A stretch of DNA of 64,000 nt from Caenimonas koreensis DSM 17982. GTDB taxonomy: Bacteria; Pseudomonadota; Gammaproteobacteria; Burkholderiales; Burkholderiaceae_C. This document shows, one piece after another, positions 39,551 through 48,744 of the stretch. The stretch's first letter is position 1. The number at the start of each line of letters is the position of its first letter. The notes under the pieces are model-generated. The model was not told the DNA's origin. It made no database searches and saw nothing but the letters and a program-made list of their open reading frames with translations. The stretch covers positions 1-64,000 of the forward strand of contig NZ_WJBU01000002.1 in the NCBI RefSeq assembly GCF_009646335.1, read 5' to 3'. Made by a program: the position numbers and the translations under genes.

Positions 39551-41608
39551 GATATCCGCTACGGCAATGAACCCGCCCAGCAGTTCGAGTGGGACAGCAA
39601 TAAGACGGGGTATCTGGCCAGCATCAGCGACAAGACAGGTTCACTCGTCTTCGTGCGCGATGCGCAGGGCCGCATCACCAGCAAGACCTCCACGGTGCTG
39701 GACAACCCCAACACGCCCAGCAGCTACACGGTGAGCTACAGCTACGCAGCAGGTGAACTCGCAGGCATGACCTACCCCAGCGGCCTTGCAGTGAGCTACC
39801 AGCGCACCGCAGGCCGCATCACCGGCGTGACCGTGCGCGAGCCCGGCACCGCCCGCAAGCCCAAGCCCACGATCCCGTTCATCAGCAGCCTCACGCACAC
39901 CGCGCTCGGCCAGCCGCAAAGCTGGACGTGGAGCACGGGCGACACCGCCGCACGCACCTTCGACACCGATGGCCGCATGACGGCCACCGAGTTCTCAGGC
40001 TACGGCTACGACGCGGCAGGCCGCATCACCAGCATCACGCAAGAGCTGTGGGCACAACGCACCACGACGCTGGAGCTGTACCGCACGCCCCTGACCTGGA
40101 CTGCCGGCTACGACAACCGCGACCACCTCACTTCATTCACCCGGGCAGGCGCCAGCACCCACTACACCTACGACGCGAACTCCAACCGCCTTACGTCCAT
40201 CGACAAGACCACCAGCGACACGGACATAGACGGCCAGTTCACCGAGCAAGACGCCGCCAGCACCACAAGCCAGGTGTCTTTGATGGACGGCGACAGCAAC
40301 CGCCTGCTGGGCTTCACGCAGACGCTCACCACCATGAGCAATGGCAAGGTCAAGAGCGTGGTGACGGCGCCGGTGAACTACATCGTCAACGCGAACGGAT
40401 CAATGACCAGCGATGGCCTGCGAGAGTTCGACTACGACGCGGCCAACCGACTCGCCAAAGTGACCGTCAGCAAAGACGGCGAAGCCGCAAGAGTGGTCTA
40501 TCTCACCAACGCGATGGGCCAACGGGTGTTCAAGAGCGTCCCGCAGGCAGAGCAAACCCTTCCCGATGAAACGACGCTGGACGCGGGCTTCATCGCGTGG
40601 CTCAAGAAGTCGTTCGGCTGGCTGTTCAGCGCCAGCACCACGACAACAGGTGCGGGCCTCGGCACGGCATACGTCTATGGCGACGGCCCCATCCCCGCAT
40701 GGGCGATGCTGGGCGAGTACGACAACGGAAGCGCAGTGGGCAAGGGCCGCACAGAATACATCTGGCTGCTCACCCAAGACGGCCAGGCATTGCCAGTGGG
40801 CATGTACCGCAATGGCAAGTTCTACGCAGTGCATGCAGACCATCTGGGCACGCCAAGACTGATCACGGATGAAGCCAACAAACCGGTGTGGCAATGGCCC
40901 TATTCAGCCTTCGGCAACAACACGCCGACGGGCGTCCTGCAATCCACACCGAACCCCAAGCAAGCGATCACGAATCAGCCGGTGCTGCTCAAGGCGACCA
41001 AGCCCATCGAGATGAATCTGCGGTTCCCGGGGCAGTACTTCGATGCGGAGACGGGGCTGTTCTACAACGGGCACCGTCACTACTGCGCGCGTTGCGGCAG
41101 GTACATTCAGAGTGATTCAATTGGACTTGACGGGGGCATCAATACGTTCGGCTACGCTGCCGGTGCTCCGACAAGTTACACCGATCCGACCGGACAATTT
41201 GTACCGCTTCTACTAGCTCCTCTGTTGGCGCCTGCGTGGGCACCTGCCCTTGCCTATGGCACAGCCGCACTTGCTACAGCAGCAGCCGTGGCTATGACGT
41301 TGGCTCCACCTCCGGACTACAGCCCTTGGTCACCAGATCCGGAAAAGAACAAGGAGTTCATCCGTGATCGCGATGGTGTTAATGACGTCAAGCCTGTTCC
41401 ATATAAAGATCCGAGCAAACCAACATGCGACGAGATTCGGGAACGCATCCGTTTTCTGGAAGATATCGTTGCGCGCCGAGTTGCATTGACAAACAAGTGG
41501 TACAGCGGTGTGTTCAATCCAGGCCATGCGGGGCGAGTGGATACACTTCGGCGAGACATTGACAAGCTTCGTGCTCGCTTGGCTAGAGGAGATTGCGCGC
41601 CATGCTAG
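39551..41608 (+). pseudogene. Orphan Rhs C-terminal cassette (core fragment plus second toxin tip)
   Basis: From 39551 the DNA matches 37082 onward of the complete rhs gene with no insertions or deletions (constant offset of 2469 bp) for about 1.5 kb, up to about 41068. It then carries a different tip. No ATG or ribosome-binding site precedes the core fragment; the frame opens after a TAG at 39494 and the first GTG is internal (39653), so it is a displaced cassette. The new tip follows PTSYTDPTGQF, has a hydrophobic Ala/Leu/Pro stretch (~41205-41310) and then a soluble C-terminal domain (CDEIRERIRFLEDIVARRVA, HAGRVDTLRRDIDKLRARLA). The toxin activity is not recognised. Recombination with the upstream core could swap it into use. 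Confidence 0.8.
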
Positions 41609-41949
41609 AGGTTCTTGAAAGACTGCGTGAATATTGGTGGTGTCAAACCGATGAAATGGGTTACGACATTCCGCTGACTGACGTGAACCAGCTCAATGCT
41701 CTTGGGGAGGCGCCCATTCACATTGCCGCTCGGAGCGGCTCAGCGGAGGACATTCGTTCGCTGTTGGAAAATGGCGCTGATATCAGTCGGCGTGGCGACT
41801 TTGAAATGACTCCCCTCCACTATGCCTACATGGGCGGGAAGCGCGAGAACATTGAAGCACTGCTTGCGGCCGGTGCCGACCCGACTCTCCGGTGTGATCG
41901 CGGTTTCTTGCCCCATGAGGGCAGGCCCGATCCCAAAGAGGCAAGATGA
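41602..41949 (+). CDS. Ankyrin-repeat immunity candidate for the second tip
   Basis: The 115-residue protein starts MLEVLERLREYWWCQTDEMG and then has ankyrin repeats (LGEAPIHIAARSGSAEDIRS, LLENGADISRRGDFEMTPLH, ALLAAGADPTLR). Its ATG overlaps the end of the preceding toxin frame by 7 bases, which indicates tight coupling. Ankyrin proteins are recurrent immunity partners of Rhs tips. Its stop in turn overlaps the start of the next Rhs core fragment. Confidence 0.7.
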   Translation: MLEVLERLREYWWCQTDEMGYDIPLTDVNQLNALGEAPIHIAARSGSAEDIRSLLENGADISRRGDFEMTPLHYAYMGGKRENIEALLAAGADPTLRCDRGFLPHEGRPDPKEAR

Positions 41950-42190
41950 GTGGCGTTACCGTTCGCGAGCCCGGCACCGCCCGCAAGCCCAAACCTACGA
42001 TCCCCTTCATTAGCAGCCTCACGCACAACGCGCTCGGCCAGCCGAAATCATGGACGTGGGGCACCGGCGACACCGCAGCACGCAGCTTCGGCATCGATTT
42101 ATCGACGAAGCTGTCAGCATGGGGTGCACGGTCCCCCCGAAGGCGTATGAGTTGTTGGCCCGACCGGCGCCAAAAAGACCGACACCCTGA
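41946..42190 (+). pseudogene. Third Rhs core fragment fused out of frame to a toxin tail
   Basis: Positions ~41950-42081 repeat about 135 bp of the Rhs core (VTVREPGTARKPKPTIPFIS, LTHNALGQPKSWTW), matching 37356-37490 of the complete gene. After GDTAARSF the match stops. A different frame (offset by 2) then reads FIDEAVSMGCTVPPKAYELL then ARPAPKRPTP and a TGA at 42188-42190, just 10 bases before the next ATG. This looks like the last ~30 residues of a toxin. The junction removes most of the core and tip and breaks the frame, so it is a remnant. Confidence 0.6.
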
Positions 42191-42200
42191 AGGAGGCAAT

Positions 42201-42494
42201 ATGGGACCAATAGACCCAGCTACGGGAGAATTCGTCAGGCAAGAAATCTCAAGGGCGCTTGATTCACTGGTCAAAAGTGTGCAAATGGAGATTCAAGACG
42301 AAGTTGAATTCTTGCTTTTACGAATCGAGAGGGATTCAATGGGTTCGGAAAGTGAAACGAAGCAGATCATCGAGATTGCTGTTTCGATATTGGCTAAGCT
42401 CATTCGACCGCGCCAGGGCGACTATGCCTGGATGGTGAACGTCGAGCGACGAGGTGCGCTGCTGGATTCAGAGGTCGGTGGTCGCGCAGGATAG
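42201..42494 (+). CDS. Small orphan immunity candidate after the third cassette
   Basis: A 97-residue protein starts MGPIDPATGEFVRQEISRAL and is preceded by a perfect AGGAGG four bases before the ATG. It is mostly helical (SVQMEIQDEVEFLLLRIERD, IIEIAVSILAKLIRP). No family is recognised. Its place immediately behind a toxin-tail remnant suggests a retained immunity gene whose toxin has been mostly deleted. Confidence 0.5.
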   Translation: MGPIDPATGEFVRQEISRALDSLVKSVQMEIQDEVEFLLLRIERDSMGSESETKQIIEIAVSILAKLIRPRQGDYAWMVNVERRGALLDSEVGGRAG

Positions 42495-42616
42495 CGACGC
42501 GTCCGAGGGTGAATTGGGGTCCGAGTCTGATTTCATTGCGGCCAAGTAGAAAGATCACCCTATGAAATCGCCCATTCATTGAGCAAGCAGTGGGCGTATC
42601 CAGAATTTTCTGAGCC

Positions 42617-42733
42617 ATGAAGAACTGTCGTCAACTTGGCAATGCAGCCAGCTGGCGCAGGGACAAAAATTACCGAGTTGAGAAACAAGTGGGAGAACCT
42701 GAAGGATGTTCGCAGGAAAAATGCGCCCGATGA
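42617..42733 (+). pseudogene. Possible fourth toxin-tail remnant
   Basis: A short frame (MKNCRQLGNAASWRRDKNYR and on to KCAR) ends in a TGA that overlaps the ATG of the following ankyrin gene (ATGA at 42730), the same toxin/immunity coupling seen at 41602. An in-frame TGA lies just upstream at 42611, so nothing longer is preserved. The evidence is the overlap and the neighbour, not recognised homology. The surrounding 42495-42616 shows nothing else convincing. Confidence 0.3.
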
Positions 42734-43245
42734 AAAAGAATCTGAAGCCGCTCCCCGTGTCCTATATGGCTGACAAGTACGGCAAGCATGTCGAATTCGT
42801 TGGTTTGCCTATACGCAGCGCCAATCAGGTTGGTGCTTTCGACGACACGATCCTTCGCATAGCAGCGTTTGCCGGGCAAATTGATGACGTTGCCGTCTTG
42901 CTCGATTGTGGTGCCGAGATTGATGCCATTGGCGATCTTGGCAATACACCGATCCACTTGGCTGTTCTCGCAGGGCAGCTGGATGTGGCCCTTTATCTCC
43001 CCAAGCGGGGTGCGAATGCGCGTATCGAGAATGACTTTGGTGAAACTCCCTTTGATGTCGCACGAATTGTTGGAAGCGGCGGGGCAGCAGCAGCACTTGC
43101 GCAAGCTGGTGCAGGTCAATGCGGCAGCAACGTTGGGGCAGCCCGGCTCGAGGACTCAGACGCTGCGGCCCTGTGGGCGGATTTTCGAAGGATTCACGAG
43201 CTCAACTTTGAGGACCTGAAGTTGATGGCGGATACGGCCAGGTGA
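42730..43245 (+). CDS. Ankyrin-repeat protein, orphan immunity candidate
   Basis: A 171-residue protein with ankyrin repeats: FDDTILRIAAFAGQIDDVAV, LLDCGAEIDAIGDLGNTPIH, and LAVLAGQLDVALYLPKRGAN. The ATG at 42730 is preferred because it overlaps the preceding short frame by ATGA; in-frame ATGs at 42706 and 42721 are alternatives. The C-terminal ~50 residues (after ARIVGSGG) do not look ankyrin-like and may reflect a frameshift, since another frame there reads ELLEAAGQQQHLRKLV. It is similar in type to the ankyrin gene at 41602. Confidence 0.6.
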   Translation: MKKNLKPLPVSYMADKYGKHVEFVGLPIRSANQVGAFDDTILRIAAFAGQIDDVAVLLDCGAEIDAIGDLGNTPIHLAVLAGQLDVALYLPKRGANARIENDFGETPFDVARIVGSGGAAAALAQAGAGQCGSNVGAARLEDSDAAALWADFRRIHELNFEDLKLMADTAR

Positions 43246-43254
43246 CTTGCGAAT

Positions 43255-44709
43255 TCACCCCACCACTTCCTGCGCCCCCTGCCCATCCAGCACCGCCCGA
43301 ATGCTCTCGCGCAGCTGCGGATAGTCCACCTTTCCGTTGGCCAGATACGGCAGTTCTGCGAACGGCACGATGTGCACCTGGTTCAGTGTCTTGAAGCGTT
43401 CCTTCAGCGCGGCGCGAATCTCCGCCAGCGTCACGCCCGGCTTCAATACAACGGCAACGCACGCGCGCGACGGGCCGTCAGACGCAATCACGTTCAGCGC
43501 CGCCTGGTCGGTGGCGAGGCCGCTTCGCTCGACAGCGTCGGCAAGGTCCGACGTGAGGAATTTGCCGCCGCCCATGTTGATCACGTCGTCTTCACGGCCC
43601 AGCACATGCACCAGGCCATCTGCATCGATGAAGCCCAGGTCACCGGGCTGGAACCACTCGCGGTCTTTCTCGTTGAGCGGATGCAGCACGCCGCCTTCGC
43701 GCACATAACCGTCATGGCGCAGGTGGCGCGTTTGCAGCCGCAGCAAGCCCGTCTGGCCGCGCGGCACGGCCTGGCCATCAGCAGCCACTACTTCCACCAC
43801 GCGTGAGGGCAACACGCGCCCCAGCGTCACCTGCGGTGCCGGCATGCCGCGCAGCGGCTGCATCATGAGGGAGCCGGTTTCGGTGGAGCCATAGGTCATC
43901 ACGATGTCTTCGGTGACATGGCGGCGGTAATGTTCGACCAATGTCGGCGAAGCGCGCCCGCCAAAAAGGTAGATCGACAGGCCCGGCACGCGCTCGAACG
44001 TCTCGCCCCGCGCGATCGCCATGTTCAGGTTGACGGGGCTGGCCGCCAGCAAGCTCACCCGGTGCTCATTGAGCAAAGGCCAGATCGCCTCGTCCCGCGA
44101 CGGCATGACAAGCGTGGCGCCATGCAGCCACGCGATGGTCTTCATCGTCGTCGCCGGGCCCGCCCACGACACGAGCGATGCGACGGCCATGCCGTGCCGC
44201 ACGCCCATCATGAACTGCGTTGCGTCCGTGCCCTCGACAGTGGAGCCGTAGGAGCGGCTGATCACCTTGATGCGGCCCGTGGAGCCGGATGACGACTTGA
44301 GCCGGCACGGCTCGGTGAGCTTCCACTCGTGCACGGGCACATCGATGGCGGGTGCCTGCCGCAAGTCACGCGGGATCAACACTGTGCGCGGGTCATCGCT
44401 GCTGCGGTGGGCGAGGATCTTGTCGACCCAGTCCGGTATGTCGCCTTGCAGGATGCAGGTGGCCGCGCCGATCTTGTCCAGCGCGAACTGGCACAGCAGC
44501 GAAGTGATGTGATTGACCTTGGGCACGATCACCCGGTGGCCAGGCCGGATACCTGCTGCCGTGAAGTGGGCCGCGAGCCCGTCGACCCCCTTGAGCGCCT
44601 GCGCGTACGTCATGCGCTGGCCCGCCGCGATCGACGCTATCGCCGTGGGCGTGGCCTTCGCCCAGAATGCGAGCTGCTGGTAGAACACAGTGGACAATCC
44701 TTTGGGCAA
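43255..44709 (-). CDS. AMP-dependent acyl ligase (ANL superfamily)
   Basis: A ~484-residue adenylating enzyme with P-loop LKSSSGSTGRIK (~residue 135), core motif MTYGSTETGSL (~268), FQPGDLGFIDADG (~355), GREDDVINMGG (~372) and C-terminal lysine loop LANGKVDYPQL (~463). Its carboxylate substrate is unknown. The start is uncertain: a TTG at 44709 gives the longest form and a GTG a few codons on is also possible, with no strong ribosome-binding site for either. It is divergent, 31 bp away, from a GT2/phosphatase operon, so the three may serve one pathway, for example acylation of a glycan or lipid (inference). Confidence 0.8.
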   Translation of the reverse strand: MPKGLSTVFYQQLAFWAKATPTAIASIAAGQRMTYAQALKGVDGLAAHFTAAGIRPGHRVIVPKVNHITSLLCQFALDKIGAATCILQGDIPDWVDKILAHRSSDDPRTVLIPRDLRQAPAIDVPVHEWKLTEPCRLKSSSGSTGRIKVISRSYGSTVEGTDATQFMMGVRHGMAVASLVSWAGPATTMKTIAWLHGATLVMPSRDEAIWPLLNEHRVSLLAASPVNLNMAIARGETFERVPGLSIYLFGGRASPTLVEHYRRHVTEDIVMTYGSTETGSLMMQPLRGMPAPQVTLGRVLPSRVVEVVAADGQAVPRGQTGLLRLQTRHLRHDGYVREGGVLHPLNEKDREWFQPGDLGFIDADGLVHVLGREDDVINMGGGKFLTSDLADAVERSGLATDQAALNVIASDGPSRACVAVVLKPGVTLAEIRAALKERFKTLNQVHIVPFAELPYLANGKVDYPQLRESIRAVLDGQGAQEVVG

Positions 44710-44740
44710 ATTCTATGCATGAACAAACGGGATCGAGCGG

Positions 44741-45664
44741 ATGCTGAAAATCGGGCTGAGCATGATGGTGAAGAACGAAGAGCACAACATCGTGGACTGC
44801 CTCGCTCCCATCGTCGATCTGTTCGAGCAGGTGGTGATCGTTGATACCGGCTCTACCGACCGCACGCGCGAGCTGCTGCACGAGCGCTTTGGCATCACGC
44901 CGCTGCAAGGCGAGCTGCTGGAGGAAGAATGCTTTGCCCTGGCACCGCAACGCAACCGCAGCTTCGATGTGCTCACCACGCCCTGGGTGCTGACGCTCGA
45001 TGCTGACGAGCGCATCGACCGCGACGAGCTCGTCGCGCTCATCGCGCAAGACGACGCAGCCCTGCCCGAAGGCCTGTTCTGCGGCTGGGACACGGACCTG
45101 GGCGACGAAGGCCTGGTCGAAGACTACAAGCTGTGCATCTTCCGGCGGGGGCACTACCACCGCGGCTTTGTTCACGACACAGTGCAGCCGTCGCTGCGCG
45201 AAGCGGGCGGCACGGCAAGCTGGTCAGCGATGCGGTTGCGGCACTTTCCTGACCTGTCGCGCCGCGTAGCCAAAGACGCGCGCTATGTGTGGCGCCTGGC
45301 CCGCGCGCAACAGCGCGACCCGCACTGGCTGCGCTACGCATGGTTCAGCGGCTACATGCATTACCGCGAAGGCCGGCTTGCCGCAGCGTGCGAGCAGCTT
45401 GGCCAGGTGCACGGCGGGCGGCCCGCGCTGTTCCCCGTCGAGTCGCTCAATGCGTCGATGGTGCTCGCCTCCATCCATGCATCGCAGGGCAGGCGCGGTG
45501 ACGCGCAGGCCGTGCTCGATGACGCGCTGGCCTTTCATGCGCGAGTGAAAGACGACTTCGAGGTGAAAGTAAATTTCCGCCTGCACCCCTGGCTTGCGCA
45601 GGCCGCGCGCTTTGCCAGCGCCGGCGAGCTCGAAGCGATTCGCCCCTACGGATTCGGATACTGA
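44741..45664 (+). CDS. Glycosyltransferase family 2 (GT-A)
   Basis: A 307-residue predicted glycosyltransferase of the bacterial GT2 group that opens LSMMVKNEEHNIVDCL and has the nucleotide-sugar motif VVIVDTGSTDRTRELL, the DxD-type LTLDADERI (~residue 88), then a C-terminal helical part resembling TPR-like repeats (SLNASMVLASIHASQGRRGD). It resembles proteins related to LPS core glucosyltransferases. There is no membrane segment. The following phosphatase-superfamily gene starts 2 bp after its stop, so they are coupled. Confidence 0.85.
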   Translation: MLKIGLSMMVKNEEHNIVDCLAPIVDLFEQVVIVDTGSTDRTRELLHERFGITPLQGELLEEECFALAPQRNRSFDVLTTPWVLTLDADERIDRDELVALIAQDDAALPEGLFCGWDTDLGDEGLVEDYKLCIFRRGHYHRGFVHDTVQPSLREAGGTASWSAMRLRHFPDLSRRVAKDARYVWRLARAQQRDPHWLRYAWFSGYMHYREGRLAAACEQLGQVHGGRPALFPVESLNASMVLASIHASQGRRGDAQAVLDDALAFHARVKDDFEVKVNFRLHPWLAQAARFASAGELEAIRPYGFGY

Positions 45665-45666
45665 CC

Positions 45667-47265
45667 ATGACAGCACCTGTGATCGCAATTGGCATCGACG
45701 CCATGTCCCCCGAACTGCTGGAGCGGTGGGTGAGCGAAGGCAAACTGCCCGTGCTCGCGCGCCTGTTCGCCAAAGGCACGTATGCACGGCAGATCAACAC
45801 CAACCTGTATCGCGTGGAGAACAGCTGGCTCACGTTCCTGCAAGGCTGCACCATCGACAAGAGCCGCGAGTGGGGCCACCAGCAATACGATGCAGGCAAG
45901 TACCAGCTGAACGAGAACGCCACCTACCGCTTCAACACACTGCAGCCGTTCTATGCGCTCGCGCCTGGCAAGCGTGTGGCGGTGTTCGACATACCGCTCA
46001 CGCGCATGGTGCCGAATGTGGATGGTGTGCAGCTGCTTGGCTGGGGCACCGAAGTGAACCAGATCCTGCGGCAATCACAACCCCCGGGCCTGATGCGCGA
46101 GTTGATCGACAAGCATGGCCGCCACCCGCTCTACGACACGATCACCAATGCCGACGACGGCGCCGAGACACTGTCGTATCGCATCCCCAGCGCGTACGAC
46201 TACACGCGGCTGGCTGAAGTCAAGGCGATGCTGCTCGCCGCCATCGGGCAGCGCACGGCCATCTTGAAAGACGTGATGGCGCGCGAACGGTGGGACCTGT
46301 TCATGGCGACGTATGCCGAGGCGCACACGGCCGGCCACATCTTCTGGCACCTGAGCCAGCCGCACCTGCTTTCGCAGACGCGCCCGCCGGGCACGCAAGG
46401 CGACTGGATGCTCGAGATCGTGCAGGCCATCGACACAGGCCTGGGCGAGCTGCTGGCCGCCGCGCCGCAAGACGCGCAGGTCATCCTGTTTTCGCCGCAC
46501 GGCATGGTGGGCAACGCGATCGACCTGTATGCGATGTTCCTGTTGCCCGAGCTGCTCTATCGCTGGAGCACCGGCAAAGCTGCGTTCACAGGCGGTGCGG
46601 CGGGCGAGCCCGTGCCTGCGCCGCGAGCCGACTACACGCGCCACTGGCGCGAAGAAGTGTGGGCGCTGCGCACGCCCCACGGCAACGACACCCTAGAGTC
46701 GCCCTACGAGCAGGAAAAGCGCGGCGACCCACTCGACTGGGACCCGGGCAACTGGTATCGCGACCAGTGGCACAAGATGCGCGCGTTCGTGCTGCCCGGC
46801 TATTCCGAAGGGCTGATCCGCATCAACGTGGCGGGCCGCGACGGCGATGGTGGCGTGCCACCGGAATCGTTCGACGCGCTGTGCGACGAACTCACTGCGC
46901 TGGCCAAGCAGATCGTCGATCCGCGCAGCGGCGAGCGCCTGGTGCAAGACGTGATCCGTGTGCGGCAAGGCCCGTTCGACGATGCGGTGCAACTCTCAGC
47001 GGCGGATCTGATGGTGGTGTGGCGCGAAGATGTGGAGACGGATGTGGCCGATCACCCCACGCTCGGCCGCGTCGGGCCAGCGCCGTTCTTCCGCACGGGC
47101 GGGCATTCGTCAGAGGGGTTTGTGTTGATGTGCGGGCCAGGGTTTGAGCCGGGTGCGCGCATGGGCAAGGTGACCACGCCGCAGGTGACGGCGACGGTGA
47201 TGCAGATGATGGGGGCGGCGGTGCCGCCGCAGGTGGATGGGGTGGGGCTGGTGCCCACTCCTTGA
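45667..47265 (+). CDS. Alkaline-phosphatase-superfamily phosphodiesterase
   Basis: A 532-residue protein with the type I phosphodiesterase/nucleotide pyrophosphatase fold: [20 protein letters not shown] with the first metal-binding Asp, the nucleophile region [27 protein letters not shown] (metal ligands), [11 protein letters not shown] and [20 protein letters not shown]. There is no signal peptide, so it is probably cytoplasmic. The substrate is unknown; in context with a GT2 enzyme and an acyl ligase it may act on a lipid- or nucleotide-linked intermediate. Confidence 0.78.
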   Translation: MTAPVIAIGIDAMSPELLERWVSEGKLPVLARLFAKGTYARQINTNLYRVENSWLTFLQGCTIDKSREWGHQQYDAGKYQLNENATYRFNTLQPFYALAPGKRVAVFDIPLTRMVPNVDGVQLLGWGTEVNQILRQSQPPGLMRELIDKHGRHPLYDTITNADDGAETLSYRIPSAYDYTRLAEVKAMLLAAIGQRTAILKDVMARERWDLFMATYAEAHTAGHIFWHLSQPHLLSQTRPPGTQGDWMLEIVQAIDTGLGELLAAAPQDAQVILFSPHGMVGNAIDLYAMFLLPELLYRWSTGKAAFTGGAAGEPVPAPRADYTRHWREEVWALRTPHGNDTLESPYEQEKRGDPLDWDPGNWYRDQWHKMRAFVLPGYSEGLIRINVAGRDGDGGVPPESFDALCDELTALAKQIVDPRSGERLVQDVIRVRQGPFDDAVQLSAADLMVVWREDVETDVADHPTLGRVGPAPFFRTGGHSSEGFVLMCGPGFEPGARMGKVTTPQVTATVMQMMGAAVPPQVDGVGLVPTP

Positions 47266-47278
47266 AGTCAGCATCAAC

Positions 47279-47551
47279 ATGGCCGATCAACCCATACAGC
47301 CGCCTTCGCCACAGCCTCGCAACCCATTGCATGGCTTGACCCTGGAAGCGATCGTCACTGCGCTACAGGCCCACTACGGCTGGGCGGGCCTTGGCGAGCG
47401 CATCCCAGTTCGCTGCTTCACGACGGACCCCAGCGTAGCGTCAAGCCTCAAGTTCCTGCGCAAGACGCCGTGGGCGCGGGAGAAAGTTGAGAGCCTGTAT
47501 CTGTTCATGCTGCGGGATGTCAGGCGGTCGGGGCGCGGCGGGGCGATGTGA
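47279..47551 (+). CDS. VF530-family small DNA-binding protein
   Basis: A 90-residue basic protein. After a Pro/Gln-rich start it has [40 protein letters not shown] and [10 protein letters not shown], the signature of the VF530/DUF2132 family, whose structure suggests nucleic-acid binding. The ATG at 47279 lies 14 bp after the phosphatase gene. The cellular role is not established. Confidence 0.85.
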   Translation: MADQPIQPPSPQPRNPLHGLTLEAIVTALQAHYGWAGLGERIPVRCFTTDPSVASSLKFLRKTPWAREKVESLYLFMLRDVRRSGRGGAM

Positions 47552-47560
47552 TCAAAAAGG

Positions 47561-47619
47561 CGCGATTTCTATACACGTCGCATTAATATGTATAGAAATC
47601 GCGATTTTCTATACACGTC
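47561..47619. promoter_or_regulatory. Repeated operator in front of fic
   Basis: A perfect 15-bp inverted repeat, CGCGATTTCTATACA (47561-47575) and its complement (47589-47603), is separated by 13 bp. A 14-bp direct repeat, TTTCTATACACGTC, occurs at 47566 and again at 47606, 40 bp apart. The block ends 22 bp before the fic start, so a bound factor would block transcription. The Fic protein's own C-terminal winged helix is the obvious candidate ligand. Confidence 0.75.
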
Positions 47620-47640
47620 ACCTCTTTTAGGCCACCTCGC

Positions 47641-48708
47641 ATGCCTTCCCTAGCTCCGCTCGAAAAACTGTCCGCGGCCCGGTTCGAGACCCCAGCGATC
47701 CTCAAGAAGCTGGCCAGCAGCAGCAGCCGCCGCCTGGCTGAGCTGAAGGGCACCGCTGCGTCCATCCCCAATCAGGGCATCCTGATCAACACTTTGGGTT
47801 TACAGGAGGCCAAGGACAGCTCGGAGATAGAGAACATCATCACGACCCATGATGAGCTGTTCAAGGACGACGTGCTACCGGAAGCCTTCGCGAACCCGGC
47901 CGCCAAAGAAGTGTTGCGGTACAGGCAAGCCCTGCGTGTTGGTTTCGAGCGCGTGCGCAGCAGTGGGCTTCTCACTGCCAATCACATCGTCGAAATGCAG
48001 GCCGAGCTGGAACGCAACAACGCTGGCTTTCGCAAGCTGCCCGGCACTGCACTCAAAGATGGTGCCGGCCATACGATCTACACACCACCGCAAGACCCGA
48101 CAGAGATCGTGTCGCTCATGCGAGATCTGGAGCGGTTCATCAACGAGCCTGACCTGCTGGATGTCGACCCCCTGATCAAGATGGCACTGATTCATCATCA
48201 GTTCGAGAGCATTCACCCGTTTTACGACGGCAACGGGCGGACAGGCCGAATCCTGAATGTGCTCTACCTGGTGAAGGAAGGCCTGCTCGATATTCCGGTG
48301 CTGTATCTCAGTAGTCATATCGTGCGAACCAAGGCCGACTACTACCGACTCCTGCAATCGGTGCGCGTAGAGGACTCATGGGAAGAGTGGGTGCTGTATC
48401 TGCTCGATGGTGTCGAGCAAACGGCCGGGCAAGCAATTACCACCATCAACTCGATCAAGTCAGCGCTCTTTGATTACAAGCATCGCATTCGTGCCGGCTA
48501 CAGGTTTTACAGCCAGGACTTGATCAACAACCTGTTCTCGCATCCGTACACAAAGATCGACTTTGTGCAACGCGATTTGCAGGTGTCGCGCTTGACCGCG
48601 ACCCGGTACCTTGAGGCGCTTGAAGCCGGCGGATTCGTCAAGAAGCAGAAGATCGGGCGCGGCAACTACTACGTCAACCTGGCGTTGACGGCGGCGCTGT
48701 TGGGTTGA
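47641..48708 (+). CDS. Fic-family AMP transferase (class II) with C-terminal winged helix
   Basis: A 355-residue protein with the complete catalytic loop HPFYDGNGRTGR (~residues 196-207) and the autoinhibitory motif SSEIEN (~residues 60-65, pattern S/T-xxx-E-G/N) on the N-terminal side, which defines class II Fic proteins. The C-terminal ~70 residues (VQRDLQVSRLTATRYLEALE, AGGFVKKQKIGRGNYYVN) form a winged helix-turn-helix. Such enzymes AMPylate proteins, often themselves or topoisomerases. It is a single gene preceded by a repeated operator, probably autoregulated. There is no separate antitoxin gene. Confidence 0.93.
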   Translation: MPSLAPLEKLSAARFETPAILKKLASSSSRRLAELKGTAASIPNQGILINTLGLQEAKDSSEIENIITTHDELFKDDVLPEAFANPAAKEVLRYRQALRVGFERVRSSGLLTANHIVEMQAELERNNAGFRKLPGTALKDGAGHTIYTPPQDPTEIVSLMRDLERFINEPDLLDVDPLIKMALIHHQFESIHPFYDGNGRTGRILNVLYLVKEGLLDIPVLYLSSHIVRTKADYYRLLQSVRVEDSWEEWVLYLLDGVEQTAGQAITTINSIKSALFDYKHRIRAGYRFYSQDLINNLFSHPYTKIDFVQRDLQVSRLTATRYLEALEAGGFVKKQKIGRGNYYVNLALTAALLG

Positions 48709-48744
48709 GCGCTATGCCGTGCCGCTGGGAAAGCTGCTCCTCGC

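Noticed and set aside
39653..41608. The second Rhs frame as an independent intact gene starting at the internal GTG
   Set aside because: It begins inside core repeats homologous to the complete gene and lacks a start region, signal peptide and N-terminal domain. It is better read as a displaced cassette.
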